Assembly: GCA_964644705.1 (NCBI GenBank)
Contig: CAZXYF010000055.1
Coordinates: forward strand, 1-16,931
Source: CAZXYF01 sp964644705
GTDB taxonomy: Bacteria; Planctomycetota; Brocadiia; SM23-32
DNA: 16,931 nucleotides
Direction: 5' to 3'
Under the pieces are notes generated by a model that saw only the letters and a list, made by a program, of their open reading frames with translations, had not been told where the DNA came from and searched no databases. The position numbers and the translations under genes are program-made. Each line of letters begins with the position of its first letter. Position 1 is the first letter of the stretch. This document shows, in pieces, positions 6,338 to 12,911 of the stretch.

Positions 6338-8344
6338 ATGTTTGCGCGACGTATTGGATGGATCGTCGGTGTTGTATTGTCGGTGTGTTTGCTGCAGGTG
6401 ATTGTTGCTGCGGACGAGGATGTTAAACCGGACGAGCGGGCACAGGTGGAGGAGAAGGAACCACAGTTCATGAATGAGATGGTGGTGACCGCCGGGCGTG
6501 TCGAAGAACCGCGGAGGCATGTGACGATGAACGTGGATATGATCGATGCCGTGGATATTGAACGCTCGCCGGCAACCGATTTGGGAGAGTTGCTGTCAGA
6601 ACAGGGTACCGGGCAAATACGCCAGTATCCCGGTGCGATGACGTCATTTGGCATCCGAGGTTTCCGAACGGCGACGCATGGAAATGATCTGGCCAGTCAC
6701 GTTCTGTTGTTGGTAAACGGGCGCCGTGCGGGAACGGGGAATGCAGCGAAAATATTGACTGAGAATGTCCAAGAGGTAGAGGTGATCAGGGGACCCGCTT
6801 CAGTTCAGTATGGATCCGCTGCTATGGGCGGGGTGGTTAATGTGATCACGAAAGAGGGTGAAGGAACGCCTGGAGGATTCATAAAAGGAGGATATGGGAG
6901 TTACGATCGTGATGAGACGACGATCGGGACCTCGGGAGCATACGAAGGTTTCGATTTCTCGGCAGCTTTCAGCCGCCAGACAGTGAACGATTATGAAACG
7001 GCTGAGGGACATGATTATAAAAATACGGGCGTCGATCGAGAAGAATATACCAGTGTGAACCTGGGTTATGAAATCATGCCGAACAATCGTATCGGTGTCA
7101 TATATACCCGTTACGATGCAGATCGTGTAGGTACGCCCGGTTATTTTTCCAGCATAAATCCCGAAGATTACAAGGATGGTCGCAATGAAGTAGGAGATTT
7201 CATTTACTCGGGAGAGACGAGTTCGGGGCTGTTTTCCTGGAAGGCAAGATACTATACAGGCAGTGATGTGGACAAAAATTTCAGTCCAACACGTGTTACT
7301 AAGAGAAACACTGGTATTCAAGGTGCACAAGTGCAGATTTCATATCAACCGAAGCATACACTCGTTACCGCTGGTTTTGATTGGGTCAGATACGATATCC
7401 GAAATAATGATCCCGCCAGGAACGAGTATGATAATCCTGCATGGTTTCTTTTGCTCAAAAGGCGTTTTTTCAACGATCGTCTCATTTTGTCGGGTGGACT
7501 TCGGCATGACAGATATGATGTTGATACTAAGGAAGGGACATTTGATGGTAGCCAGAGTGAGGAGAACACGATTTTTAACGCTGGTGCCACATATATACTC
7601 TCTGATTGTTGGCGGGTGCGTGCTCATGTTGGAGAAGCGTTTAAGATGCCTTCTGTAAGTCAGCTTACACAGTATTACCCCCCAAGTAGCTTCTTTGGAA
7701 CAACATTCCCCGGATATAAAGGAAATCCCGCATTAGAGCCAGAGAAAAGTATTACTTATGAAATCGGTACAGATTATTCACCAGGCAATCTGGAATCGTC
7801 CCTCACATATTTCTACACCGATTTCGATGATAAAATTGAACAGGATCCAATCTCCGGGACAAATTGGGTGACATATAAAAACATCGGAAGTGCAAACATC
7901 CAAGGGATAGAGGCCAAAGCCAATTATAATATCGCCCCGGCTTTAGGTCTGGATTGTTTTCTCAAACCGTACGTGAGTGTGGTATATTTGCCGGAATATG
8001 AGGATGAGGAATCTAATACGGATTTGCTCTATACGTCAGATATAACCGCATCTTACGGCATAACTATGGATCAGTTTCACGGTTTCGGTACTCAACTGGA
8101 TTTCACGTATTTCGGGAATCAGCACATTGAAGATTGGGAGACTGGTGGCGGAACAGTGACCGAAAAAGGTGGCTTTACGGTGGGCAACCTGTCCATCTGG
8201 AAAAAGCTTTTCCAGACCGAGAACAACGATGGTCTCCGCCTCCAGCTGGAGGTGCGCAACCTGTTGGACAAGGATTATTCCTATGTCAAGGGATATCCGA
8301 TGCCGGGCAGGACGTTTTTCCTCAGTGCGTCCTACAGTTTCTAA
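6338..8344 (+). CDS. TonB-dependent outer-membrane receptor, BtuB-like (probable corrinoid importer)
   Basis: 668 residues. A signal peptide occupies about 1-24 (...CLLQVIVA). EMVVTAGR (47-54) is the TonB box. The plug domain follows, with FGIRGF, LLLVNGRRAGTG and VEVIRGPASVQYGSAAMGGVVNVITK. A 22-strand beta-barrel is expected for the remainder, ending VRNLLDKDYSYVKGYPMPG...ASYSF with a terminal Phe as usual for outer-membrane insertion. The frame is open further upstream to 6227, but that start lies inside the riboswitch; 6338 has the ribosome site AAGGAG. Control by a cobalamin riboswitch makes corrinoid the likely substrate. The central part (about 7000-8100) is more AT-rich than either end. 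A siderophore receptor is less likely. Confidence 0.93.
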   Translation: MFARRIGWIVGVVLSVCLLQVIVAADEDVKPDERAQVEEKEPQFMNEMVVTAGRVEEPRRHVTMNVDMIDAVDIERSPATDLGELLSEQGTGQIRQYPGAMTSFGIRGFRTATHGNDLASHVLLLVNGRRAGTGNAAKILTENVQEVEVIRGPASVQYGSAAMGGVVNVITKEGEGTPGGFIKGGYGSYDRDETTIGTSGAYEGFDFSAAFSRQTVNDYETAEGHDYKNTGVDREEYTSVNLGYEIMPNNRIGVIYTRYDADRVGTPGYFSSINPEDYKDGRNEVGDFIYSGETSSGLFSWKARYYTGSDVDKNFSPTRVTKRNTGIQGAQVQISYQPKHTLVTAGFDWVRYDIRNNDPARNEYDNPAWFLLLKRRFFNDRLILSGGLRHDRYDVDTKEGTFDGSQSEENTIFNAGATYILSDCWRVRAHVGEAFKMPSVSQLTQYYPPSSFFGTTFPGYKGNPALEPEKSITYEIGTDYSPGNLESSLTYFYTDFDDKIEQDPISGTNWVTYKNIGSANIQGIEAKANYNIAPALGLDCFLKPYVSVVYLPEYEDEESNTDLLYTSDITASYGITMDQFHGFGTQLDFTYFGNQHIEDWETGGGTVTEKGGFTVGNLSIWKKLFQTENNDGLRLQLEVRNLLDKDYSYVKGYPMPGRTFFLSASYSF

Positions 8345-8361
8345 CCGAATGTAAGCAGAGG

Positions 8362-8389
8362 GGCGGCATCTTATTGATGCCGCCTTTTT
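8362..8389 (+). terminator. Rho-independent terminator after the receptor gene
   Basis: GGCGGCATC (8362-8370) and GATGCCGCC (8376-8384) form a perfect 9-bp stem with loop TTATT, followed by TTTTT. It begins 18 bases after the receptor stop and separates it from the TonB-system operon. Confidence 0.93.
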
Positions 8390-8405
8390 CAATCTGATCA
8401 TTGGT

Positions 8406-8477
8406 GGGGCGAACGTTCCCCGAGCTTCCTCGCTGAGCTCGGGCGCCCGGGGCACGCGACCTTTCACGTGGCGCCCC
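8406..8477. repeat. GC-rich nested palindromic element
   Basis: CCCGAGCT (8419-8426) and AGCTCGGG (8436-8443) form a perfect 8-bp hairpin. Outside it, GGGGCG (8406-8411) can pair with CGCCCC (8472-8477), and further complementary GC blocks lie between. No T-tract follows. It may be a dispersed palindromic repeat or leader structure; nothing else was recognised in the 8390-8558 spacer. Confidence 0.4.
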
Positions 8478-8558
8478 CGTTTGTGATAGTGATGCGCTTG
8501 TTTTCGGACGGAGCGCGCCAACACCGGTGACCAGGTTGAACTGAATGAGGACAGATCT

Positions 8559-8587
8559 TTGACTGAGGAGGCCAGTCGTAGTACGAT
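8559..8587 (+). promoter_or_regulatory. Promoter of the TonB-system operon
   Basis: TTGACT (8559-8564) and TACGAT (8582-8587) are exactly 17 bases apart, about 50 bases before the first gene (8638). The -35 matches consensus at five of six positions, the -10 at four. Confidence 0.5.
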
Positions 8588-8637
8588 ACCGATATTCGTG
8601 GCATCATTTTTTGTGCACTGAGGAATGAGGATCGCAG

Positions 8638-9423
8638 ATGATAAAGGCAAGGAAACATGGATGGATATTTGTGGTTGCAGCGTTGGTTGGTCTGGCGGCC
8701 GGTATGACGAAGCCTGCCGCAGCGAAAGAAAAAAACAGCGTACAGAATCTGGAGAAATTGACCGCGAAATGGTTGAAGTTGCGTCGGGAACTCAATGCTG
8801 TTCGAACCGATTGGAAGGAGAAAAAGGCCCTTCTAAAAGACCAACTGGCCATGTTGCGTCGGCGAAAAAAACGATTACAGAACAAGATTGACAAAAAAGA
8901 GCAGAAACAGAATCGACTGGAGGAACGAATCCGGAAAGCACAGTCCGCGCGGGACAGATACCGGGACAGTATTAAACAGTTCGAAGAACAGGTGCGTGAA
9001 ACGGGTGATCGCCTGCGTCAGCTGTATGCGAAGTTGCCCGCGGGTGTTAAGAAAAAGGCAGAAGAGAAATTCAGGCAAAAAAGTCCCAGCGACGGAACTG
9101 TGGGTAAACATCTTCAAAGCATCCTTACACGTTACGACGAGCTGTCGCGTCTGGATGCGCAGGTTAACGTCAGCCGAGATATTGTTAAGATGCCGGATGG
9201 TGTCCGGCGGGAGGCGGAAGTTCTGTACCTGGGTACAGGGCAGGGCTTTGCGGTATTGCCGGACAGGTCTCGGGCCGCCCGAGGGAAGCTGACGGAGACG
9301 GGCTGGAATTGGTCATGGGGCGGGGTTGAACCGGTGGCGGTCCGCCGCGCGCTCGCCCACTACCGAAAAGAAAAGCCACCGGGGTTCGTTGTATTGCCTC
9401 TCAGCATACGGGGGGAAAAATGA
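8638..9423 (+). CDS. DUF3450-family periplasmic coiled-coil protein of a TonB2-type system
   Basis: 261 residues. A signal peptide (about 1-29, ending ...TKPAAA) is followed by a long Lys/Arg/Glu-rich coiled coil (about 40-125). A C-terminal globular part contains REAEVLYLGTGQGFAVLP, resembling the ...vLriGrvaLyyqt... strand of DUF3450. This family is typically the first gene of the DUF3450-exbB-exbB-exbD-tonB-TPR clusters, and the following genes fit that order exactly. Its exact role is not established; a periplasmic partner of the long ExbB is inferred. GAGGA lies 6 bases before the ATG. The stop overlaps the next start by four bases (ATGA), indicating translational coupling. Confidence 0.8.
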   Translation: MIKARKHGWIFVVAALVGLAAGMTKPAAAKEKNSVQNLEKLTAKWLKLRRELNAVRTDWKEKKALLKDQLAMLRRRKKRLQNKIDKKEQKQNRLEERIRKAQSARDRYRDSIKQFEEQVRETGDRLRQLYAKLPAGVKKKAEEKFRQKSPSDGTVGKHLQSILTRYDELSRLDAQVNVSRDIVKMPDGVRREAEVLYLGTGQGFAVLPDRSRAARGKLTETGWNWSWGGVEPVAVRRALAHYRKEKPPGFVVLPLSIRGEK

Positions 9424-10871
9424 TGTTGACGAGATTTGGGTGCACAATCGTTGCTATGCTGGCCATTATCGCTCCGTTTGCCGCGGGTGCGGGTTCCACA
9501 TCGGGAGAAGAGAGAGCGCAAAAACAACAGGGCCGACGTGGGATTGAGAGGATGAAAAAGGAAGTTAAAAAGGATATTGAAGGTTCGCGCGAGAGATTAT
9601 CGGCTCTGAACGAGAAAATCGCCAGGAAGCGAAGGAAGCTGGTGGGACAAATCGAATCATTGCGGGAGGAAATCGGGGAGCTGGAGGAGGAGGTTGCTGA
9701 AAAGAAAAAAGCCAACGAAGAAGCGGAGAATGAGATAGAGAATCTGAAAAGTGAGACGAGTCAATGGCGCGATCGGATTGAGTTTATCAACTCTCTGGTG
9801 CAACAACATCGCCGGCGTTTTTCCAGCAGATTGAGTGCGGCCCAGGAACAGTTGTATGGAGAGATGCTGCGGGGAATTGACGCGGCAATGGAAGCGGAAG
9901 AATCGACGGATAGACTGAGGGCCCTGCCCGTTTTACTGGGCGCCATTCAGCGCCGCATCCGGAATTGTGCGGACGGCAACGTATTTGAAGGGCGAGCGCT
10001 GAATCAGAATGGGCGGGTGCTGAAAGGTCAATTCGTCCAGATCGGTCCGGCGTGTTACTTTTGCGGTGATAAGGATGCGATTGGGCCCGCATATCAACGG
10101 CTGGGCAGTGTTTTACCAACCGTTTATGACGATGTGTTGTCCTCAGAGGATCAGAGTTCAATTGGCCGGCTGGCGCGGACGGGATCGGCCCGGGTTCCGG
10201 TTGATGTAACAAACGGATCGGCGCTTGAAATGTCCCAGACGGAGGGAACGCTTGTAGCGCATCTTAAGAAAGGTGGACTGACGATGATTCCGCTGCTGGG
10301 ACTGGCTCTGATCTGTGGTCTGGTGGGCGTTTACAAGTTTGCGGTTCTGCACGTGAAAGGGACGCGTGGCGCGGAGGAGAAAGTCGAGGAAATACTGGAA
10401 GCGCTTCACGCCGGTGAAGTGGATGAGGCGCATCAGGTGGCAGCGGACGTGCGCCGCCCGCTCGGCCCGGTGCTTCTGGAAGGGGTGAAGCATCATGATG
10501 CTCCGAAAGAGCACGTCGAGGAGATTATGTATGAACGACTGCTGTCGCAGATTCCCGCGCTGGAAAAGTATCTGGCGGTGCTGGCTGTTGGTGCGAGCGC
10601 TGCGCCACTTCTGGGACTTCTGGGGACCGTGACCGGCATGATACACACGTTCAAACTGATCACCATATTTGGCACCGGGGAAGCGAGTAATTTGTCGAGT
10701 GGGATATCCGAGGCCCTTGTGACGACCGAAGTCGGTCTGATCATCGCCGTGCCGGCCCTGCTGGTGCATGCGTACCTGTCCCGACGCGTGAAAAAGACGA
10801 TCTCCAGCGTGCAGCAGGCCGCGATCATGTTTGTGAATGGGTTGAAATTGAAAAACCGCGGTGATGGATGA
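9420..10871 (+). CDS. Long MotA/TolQ/ExbB-family protein with periplasmic coiled coil (TtpC-like)
   Basis: 483 residues. A signal peptide (about 1-23) is followed by a coiled coil (about 35-135), then a globular periplasmic region, and a C-terminal ExbB domain. The three membrane spans lie near 287-308, 385-408 and 432-455, with the conserved APLLGLLGTVTGMIHTF and ISEALVTTEVGLIIAVPALL motifs. This two-part layout matches TtpC of the Vibrio TonB2 system, which is needed for energy transfer alongside a separate short ExbB. The periplasmic region has an unusual CYFC motif (Cys212/Cys215). Start overlaps the upstream gene by four bases. The next exbB lies 132 bases downstream across a structured spacer, unlike the tight packing elsewhere. 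Confidence 0.9.
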   Translation: MMLTRFGCTIVAMLAIIAPFAAGAGSTSGEERAQKQQGRRGIERMKKEVKKDIEGSRERLSALNEKIARKRRKLVGQIESLREEIGELEEEVAEKKKANEEAENEIENLKSETSQWRDRIEFINSLVQQHRRRFSSRLSAAQEQLYGEMLRGIDAAMEAEESTDRLRALPVLLGAIQRRIRNCADGNVFEGRALNQNGRVLKGQFVQIGPACYFCGDKDAIGPAYQRLGSVLPTVYDDVLSSEDQSSIGRLARTGSARVPVDVTNGSALEMSQTEGTLVAHLKKGGLTMIPLLGLALICGLVGVYKFAVLHVKGTRGAEEKVEEILEALHAGEVDEAHQVAADVRRPLGPVLLEGVKHHDAPKEHVEEIMYERLLSQIPALEKYLAVLAVGASAAPLLGLLGTVTGMIHTFKLITIFGTGEASNLSSGISEALVTTEVGLIIAVPALLVHAYLSRRVKKTISSVQQAAIMFVNGLKLKNRGDG

Positions 10872-11017
10872 TCGTCGCGTTCCGGAAGGTGCACGAACGC
10901 GACCGGTGCTGGAACCGCTACGAAGTGAAAAAAATGCCACCGAGCGGACTCGGTGGGAGACTTTGCTGCGTGGATGTTGTAGGACAACTGAATCTGGCGA
11001 GAGATGATAGTGAATAA
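10868..11017 (+). CDS. Possible 49-residue ORF in the spacer between the two exbB genes
   Basis: An ATG at 10868 overlaps the preceding stop as ATGA and opens a frame of 49 codons ending TAA at 11015-11017, 14 bases into the following exbB. The product (MIVAFRKVHERDRCWNRYEV...) has no recognised motif or membrane span. It contains the hairpins described for this spacer. The overlap geometry would allow translational coupling to exbB. A frame this short can be open by chance in GC-rich DNA, so it may be non-coding. Confidence 0.25.
   Translation: MIVAFRKVHERDRCWNRYEVKKMPPSGLGGRLCCVDVVGQLNLARDDSE
10874..10988 (+). promoter_or_regulatory. Hairpin-rich intercistronic spacer between the two exbB genes
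   Basis: Three perfect inverted repeats follow one another: GTCGCGTTC/GAACGCGAC (10874-10882, 10895-10903), CCACCGAG/CTCGGTGG with loop CGGA (10937-10944, 10949-10956), and GTTGT/ACAAC (10976-10980, 10984-10988). None is followed by a T-tract on the plus strand. They could set mRNA processing or the relative yield of the flanking genes. Confidence 0.55.
10928..10956 (-). terminator. Terminator-like hairpin reading on the minus strand inside the operon
   Basis: Read on the minus strand, the 8-bp stem CCACCGAG/CTCGGTGG is followed by CA and seven T (complement of 10928-10934). That is a textbook intrinsic terminator, yet no minus-strand gene was recognised upstream of it. It may stop antisense transcription, or simply stabilise the sense mRNA. 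Confidence 0.45.
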
Positions 11018-11669
11018 TGTGAGTCTTCAAAAGCTTGGTGCGATAGCGCAGCGCGCGTGGGAGCCCATGGTGCGGTACTGGAGTTCGGGCGGGTGGCCGC
11101 TGCTGCCACTGGCGTTCGTGGCCCTTTTCATGTTCTACCGGTATTTCGTGTTGTATCGTCGCTTGAAACGGGCGCTATCCACCCCCACGGAGATGATACC
11201 CGAATTGGAACGTGAATTTGGTGAAGGAGCTTCGCCGGCTGTGGTGCGGGCGGAGATGGAAGCATTGCCCGGGGCTCTGGCGCGTATCACGCGGCACGCC
11301 CTGGCCCGGGTGTCGCGAGGTATGTCATTCAATGAGGCTTACGGCCAGTGTCAGGAAGCGGAGATGTCGCGCTTCAATGGATCTTTTCTGGTGCTGGCAG
11401 GACTCGTTGGTGCGGCACCTTTGCTGGGGTTGCTCGGCACGGTTCTGGGCATGGTCGAGACTTTCACCGCGGTGGGGGAGACTTCGGCGCATACGGCTGA
11501 TCATGTGGCCGGTGGGATCAGCAAAGCCCTGATCACGACGCAGGTCGGCCTGGCGACGGCCCTGCCGGGCACGTTCGGACTGGCCCATCTGCGCCGGCTG
11601 ATGAGAAGATTGCGGAACGAAATCAATCATTGGGAAAGCCGTTTATCCGTTCATCTGCAGAACAGGTGA
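11004..11669 (+). CDS. exbB: ExbB-family proton channel subunit (short form)
   Basis: 221 residues. ExbB forms the pentameric inner-membrane proton channel that, with ExbD, powers TonB. Three membrane spans are visible: GWPLLPLAFVALFMF (from about 30), SFLVLAGLVGAAPLLGLLGTVLGMVETF (from 127) and ALITTQVGLATALPGTFGLAHL (175-196), with the family motifs GLLGTVLGM and ISKALITTQVGLA. The start is ATG 11004 or GTG 11010; the purine-rich GCGAGAG (10997-11003) suits the GTG better by spacing. It is followed by exbD only 6 bases after the stop. Its 3' end is copied in inverted orientation inside exbD as assembled. Confidence 0.92.
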   Translation: MIVNNVSLQKLGAIAQRAWEPMVRYWSSGGWPLLPLAFVALFMFYRYFVLYRRLKRALSTPTEMIPELEREFGEGASPAVVRAEMEALPGALARITRHALARVSRGMSFNEAYGQCQEAEMSRFNGSFLVLAGLVGAAPLLGLLGTVLGMVETFTAVGETSAHTADHVAGGISKALITTQVGLATALPGTFGLAHLRRLMRRLRNEINHWESRLSVHLQNR

Positions 11670-11764
11670 TGTGCGATGCATGATCTCAAACAAATGGATC
11701 TGGACACAACCGATTCCGGACCGGAAATCAACATATCGCACATCACCTGTTCTGCAGATGAACG
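11648..11764. repeat. 30-bp perfect inverted repeat flanking the start of exbD, probable assembly chimera
   Basis: Bases 11648-11677 (end of exbB and start of exbD) reappear as an exact reverse complement at 11735-11764, ending at the N run. The copy replaces the expected PL-I/V-D-x-V-F-L-L-L codons of exbD. Its junction shares a few bases with the expected sequence. This pattern suits a fold-back amplification or contig-end artefact. Confidence 0.85.
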
Positions 11765-12126
11765 NNNNNNNNNNTTATTTCTGATAAATGGTGTTTCTGC
11801 TGCTGATTTTCTTTATGGTGACTACCGCCTTTGTGGAGGAAACGGGCGTGGATGTGCAGAAACCCCGGGCCGCGTCGGCTCAAAAGCTGGAACAGCAAAG
11901 CATCATGATCGCGGTGACGGCCGACAACAAGGTGGTTTATGGGGGGGAAGAGATTGGAGTTGGCGGTGTGCAGGGAACCGTGTCGAGGTTGCTGGAGGAG
12001 AAGAAGCGCCCCGTGATTTTGATGACCGATAGCAGCTGCCGGGCGGGGCAGGTGGTGGATGTGATAGATGAGTGCAAACTGGCGGGTGCCAAAAATGTGA
12101 GTATCGCGACAGCACCCGAAAAATAG
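11676..12126 (+). CDS. exbD: ExbD/TolR family protein, broken by an assembly gap
   Basis: ExbD anchors in the inner membrane with one span and works inside the ExbB pentamer. The N-terminus MHDLKQMDLDTTDSGPEINIS is typical (EIN-x-S/T just before the span). The C-terminal part resumes at 11788 with MVFLLLIFFMVTTAFVEETGVDV and runs to TAG at 12126, ending in the usual periplasmic domain (VTADNKVVYGGEEIGVGGVQG). Between them, 11735-11764 is an inverted copy of upstream sequence and 11765-11774 is N, so the segment expected to hold the essential membrane Asp is missing. The two halves are in different frames, and TAA (11785-11787) stands just before the second half. I read this as an intact gene misassembled, not a pseudogene. 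Confidence 0.82.
11765..11774. other. Assembly gap (10 N) inside exbD
   Basis: A short placeholder run of N. The bases just after it (11775-11787) look error-prone: CTGATA then AATGGTG reads as an exbD L-I-D-M-V stretch lacking about two bases. Confidence 0.97.
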
Positions 12127-12158
12127 ATGGGTAGTCCGCTGGAGGGAGGAAGATAAAC

Positions 12159-12911
12159 GTGGTATCGAAACATCCCTTACACGATAACGAGGCGATAACT
12201 TACTCCGTGGATGAAAGCGGAGGAGGGGGATGGCTCATCGGTGCGTGCGCGGTTATGGCGACGGGGGCCATTTTTATGTTATTGCCGCTGTCGGACATAT
12301 TTACGGCGGAGAAAGGGCAGAAAGTGAAATTGCGGCAGGTGGAAACCGCGAGTTTGAAAGTGGAACGCCACCGCGTGCCCGAGCAGTCCGACCCGGAGCA
12401 TGAGAAAGAGGAAAAAAGGAAGAAACAAGTTGAGATTTCGGAAATGAAGCCGCCGCAGCCCAGCCAGAACCGACCGGAGAAACTGTCGGTTCAGCTAAAA
12501 CTGGATATGCCCGAAGCCGGAGGAGACTTCAGTCTGGATTTCACCCAGGCTCCCGTGTCAGAGATCCCATCGAGCGAAAATCAGCCCGATGTCGGCGCGA
12601 AACGGCCGTCCGGACCATTTGAGTTGAAGGCGGTGGACTCGCGCCCGCGTCCGATCCGGCGGGTGCGTCCGACGTATCCCTACAGCGCGCGGCGGCGGGG
12701 AACGGAGGGATACGTGCGGGTGCAGTTTGTGGTTGATCGTGAGGGCCAGGTTGAAAACATCCGAATTCTATCCGCCGAAAACGGAGATATTTTCAATGAA
12801 TCAGTGAGGGCGGCACTGAACAGGTGGAAATTCAAGCCCGGTCAAAAAGACGGACGCGCGGTGCCGGTGGTGATCCGCACGACGTTCCAGTTTCGGCTTG
12901 AGGATGAGTGA
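12159..12911 (+). CDS. tonB: TonB family energy transducer
   Basis: 250 residues. TonB spans the periplasm to pass proton-motive energy to outer-membrane receptors. A single N-terminal membrane anchor lies at about 25-45 (WLIGACAVMATGAIFMLL), followed by a charged, proline-containing linker (about 60-165) and the C-terminal domain (about 165-248) with the signature RPTYPYSARRRGTEGYVRVQF and a closing WKFKPGQKDGRAVPV. The start is GTG at 12159, supported by the strong ribosome site GGAGGGAGGA (12141-12150). The linker is short, as in TonB2-type proteins. The gene follows exbD by 32 bases and overlaps the TPR gene by four. Confidence 0.93.
   Translation: MVSKHPLHDNEAITYSVDESGGGGWLIGACAVMATGAIFMLLPLSDIFTAEKGQKVKLRQVETASLKVERHRVPEQSDPEHEKEEKRKKQVEISEMKPPQPSQNRPEKLSVQLKLDMPEAGGDFSLDFTQAPVSEIPSSENQPDVGAKRPSGPFELKAVDSRPRPIRRVRPTYPYSARRRGTEGYVRVQFVVDREGQVENIRILSAENGDIFNESVRAALNRWKFKPGQKDGRAVPVVIRTTFQFRLEDE

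Noticed and set aside
8036..8650. Minus-strand frame of 204 codons across the receptor 3' end and spacer
   Set aside because: Antisense to the conserved receptor C-terminus and crosses a terminator and palindrome; no recognised protein features.
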